A stretch of 64,000 nt of DNA, taken from positions 1-64,000 of the forward strand of contig CAXMNC010000159.1 of assembly GCA_964194625.1 (NCBI GenBank), read 5' to 3'. The DNA is from SPGG2 sp964194625 (GTDB taxonomy: Bacteria > Pseudomonadota > Gammaproteobacteria > Acidiferrobacterales > SPGG2). The position numbers and the translations under genes were made by a program. Within the stretch, counting starts at the first letter, position 1; every line of letters starts with the position of its first letter. The notes under the pieces were generated by a model, which made no database searches, was not told where the DNA came from, and saw only the letters and a program-made list of their open reading frames with translations. This document shows, in pieces, positions 62,798 through 64,000 of the stretch.

Positions 62798-64000
62798 TCC
62801 GTTGGTATTGCCCAGTGTAGTTTATGAACGTGTCCAACAGTTTAGGAGACCCCCGCCTAAACCGTGCCCATAGGAGTTGGCGGTGTAACCGGCCATCACG
62901 GCCGAGGCTAAGGCCGCTGGTTACACCACTAAAACGAACCGCATTTTCCGAACTAATACGGTTTAGGTGCGGAATAATCGCATAACTATCCATGCCCAAA
63001 GCAAATAGCCTATCTAATTGGCTACGGCCATACGGCCAGTTTGCTTGAAGTACACGTCGAAGCTCTGATATTCGGCCATTGCTCACCAGCATCCACGGCA
63101 TATCTCCGAACATTACACCATCTAAGTCTCTGTCACGTACTTGGTCATCCTTGCCGGTAAATATGTGTGAGGTTGCATACACAGGGATGTGTAGAGCCTG
63201 ATGATAATTTAGTTGTGGCTTAAGTAATCGGCCGCGCTTCGCGTCAGCGGCAAGAAAAATGAGATCAACATCCTCACGCCGTCGCGCCTGAAACTTGAGC
63301 TTCAAACCCAGTCTTGCCCGAAGCGCGCGTTTTCGTGCTTCGCTTTGAGAAATGTTAAGCAACTGTTTTATCGAGCGTGAGTGATCGCTTTCGCTCGGAT
63401 TGTACGGTACCGACGTTAATAGGATGCCGCCTAGCTGTTGCCAGTGATCAACGAACGCGTTGAGCATTCGTTTACCCCAGTCACTCTCCGCATAAAGCAC
63501 TGCCGCCTGTCTATGGCCATCTAGGTAAGCGCGCTCGGCGGCTTGGCGAGCTTCCTGTTCCGGCGGCAATCCGAATTGGAATATGTGACCAGGTAGTGGC
63601 TCGCTGTCTTCTTGAATATGGCTAAGCAGAAGTGCGGGGATAGATAAATCCGTTTTTCTGACGACCTGTTCAACTGCTTCACGCCCAAGCGGACCAATTA
63701 CCAGTTGCGCGCCATCACGCACCGCCTGTCTATAATAGTCCGGCGCCTGTGACGGATCATCGCCGATGTCATAGATCATGATCTTGGGTTTGTCCGGATC
63801 GGAGTTCGCCGCGTCCATTGCCAATACCCCGTCACGAACGGCTTTTGCCGCAACTTCGTATGGTGAGCTCAGCGGGATTAACAGCGCAATACGGTCCACG
63901 CGGCCAATTAAGCCGGGCCTGGTGCTCGCTAAAGTTCTGAGTAGTTGTTCTGAAACCGGGTGATCAGGGTGAGTTCTTTTCCAAAAGTCGATGGCGTTCG
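62757..64000 (-). CDS. lpoA: Penicillin-binding protein activator LpoA (5' end outside window)
   Basis: LpoA is the outer-membrane lipoprotein that activates PBP1A. About 414 codons are visible, and the frame stays open to the window edge (RPGLIGRVDRIALLIPLS across 63899), so the N terminus lies beyond 64000. The visible part is the periplasmic-binding-like C-terminal domain with GPLGREAVEQV, AVLYAESDWGKRMLNAF and DLIFLAADAKRGRLLKPQ. The family is about 600 residues, so roughly 200 are missing. A GTG at 63899 should not be taken as the start. lpoA-yraN-SIS-dolP is the standard order. Confidence 0.9.
   Translation of the reverse strand, partial: NAIDFWKRTHPDHPVSEQLLRTLASTRPGLIGRVDRIALLIPLSSPYEVAAKAVRDGVLAMDAANSDPDKPKIMIYDIGDDPSQAPDYYRQAVRDGAQLVIGPLGREAVEQVVRKTDLSIPALLLSHIQEDSEPLPGHIFQFGLPPEQEARQAAERAYLDGHRQAAVLYAESDWGKRMLNAFVDHWQQLGGILLTSVPYNPSESDHSRSIKQLLNISQSEARKRALRARLGLKLKFQARRREDVDLIFLAADAKRGRLLKPQLNYHQALHIPVYATSHIFTGKDDQVRDRDLDGVMFGDMPWMLVSNGRISELRRVLQANWPYGRSQLDRLFALGMDSYAIIPHLNRISSENAVRFSGVTSGLSLGRDGRLHRQLLWARFRRGSPKLLDTFINYTGQYQRIEGGTGTAPATGS

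Overview
The window is a chromosomal segment of a Gram-negative gammaproteobacterium. It carries LPS transport genes (lptA, lptB, lptC, lptE), the Mla phospholipid pathway, LpoA, DolP, the sspAB pair, an aerobic bc1 complex, rpoN with hpf and ptsN, and the order lnt-lptE-holA-nadD-rsfS-rlmH. These gene orders fit a deep-branching or environmental lineage (Chromatiales- or Acidiferrobacterales-like) better than an enteric. That placement is inferred from synteny and protein character only. No rRNA and no complete tRNA lies in the window.

Layout: 1-1045 holds no credible gene. It contains the 3' half of a tRNA-Met(CAU), an inverted copy of its T-arm, an array of eight GC-rich hairpins and a second copy of the tRNA 3' end. 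1046-8872 carries accessory genes: an MFS transporter, a YjgR-type ATPase, a DUF3465 protein, a CDF transporter, a BON-OmpA protein, a frameshifted helix-hairpin-helix protein and a TM-helix-repeat channel-like protein closed by a strong terminator. 9056-20324 holds miaB, phoH, ybeY, corC, lnt, lptE, holA, a proA pseudogene, nadD, rsfS, rlmH, maf and a frameshifted rng. 20353-28213 holds yhdP, a small exported protein, a nitrilase, tldD and pmbA. mgtE and a small WYL-like protein follow.

37339 down to 30268 (minus strand) is one compact unit: kdsD-kdsC-lptC-lptA-lptB-rpoN-hpf-ptsN-hprK-rapZ. It links Kdo synthesis, LPS transport, sigma-54 and nitrogen-PTS functions. Diverging from it is mlaF-mlaE-mlaD-mlaC-mlaB, a YadGH-like ABC exporter, ibaG, grxD, murA, the complete histidine pathway (hisG, D, C, B, H, A, F, I, E) and tatABC. 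A DegS-type protease lies on the opposite strand. petABC follows; its Rieske subunit has a twin-arginine signal and so is a likely client of the nearby Tat genes. Then come sspA, sspB and a macrodomain protein. The window ends on the minus strand with lpoA (partial), yraN, a SIS-domain isomerase (gmhA/diaA), dolP, rfaE2 and a GlcD-type flavoprotein.

The most unusual features are the tRNA-associated hairpin array near the left edge and a recurrent pattern of gene erosion inside otherwise conserved clusters. proA keeps only its two ends. hprK has lost its whole kinase core in frame. lptC is about 50 residues short at its C terminus. rng and the HHH gene each need one frame correction. The expected manX-ptsH-ptsI genes are absent beside rapZ, and leuS is absent beside lptE. 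Two palindromic, MITE-like intergenic repeats lie upstream of nadD and at the 3' end of the GlcD gene. I found no CRISPR array, integrase, transposase or prophage gene, and no defence or secretion system that looks new.
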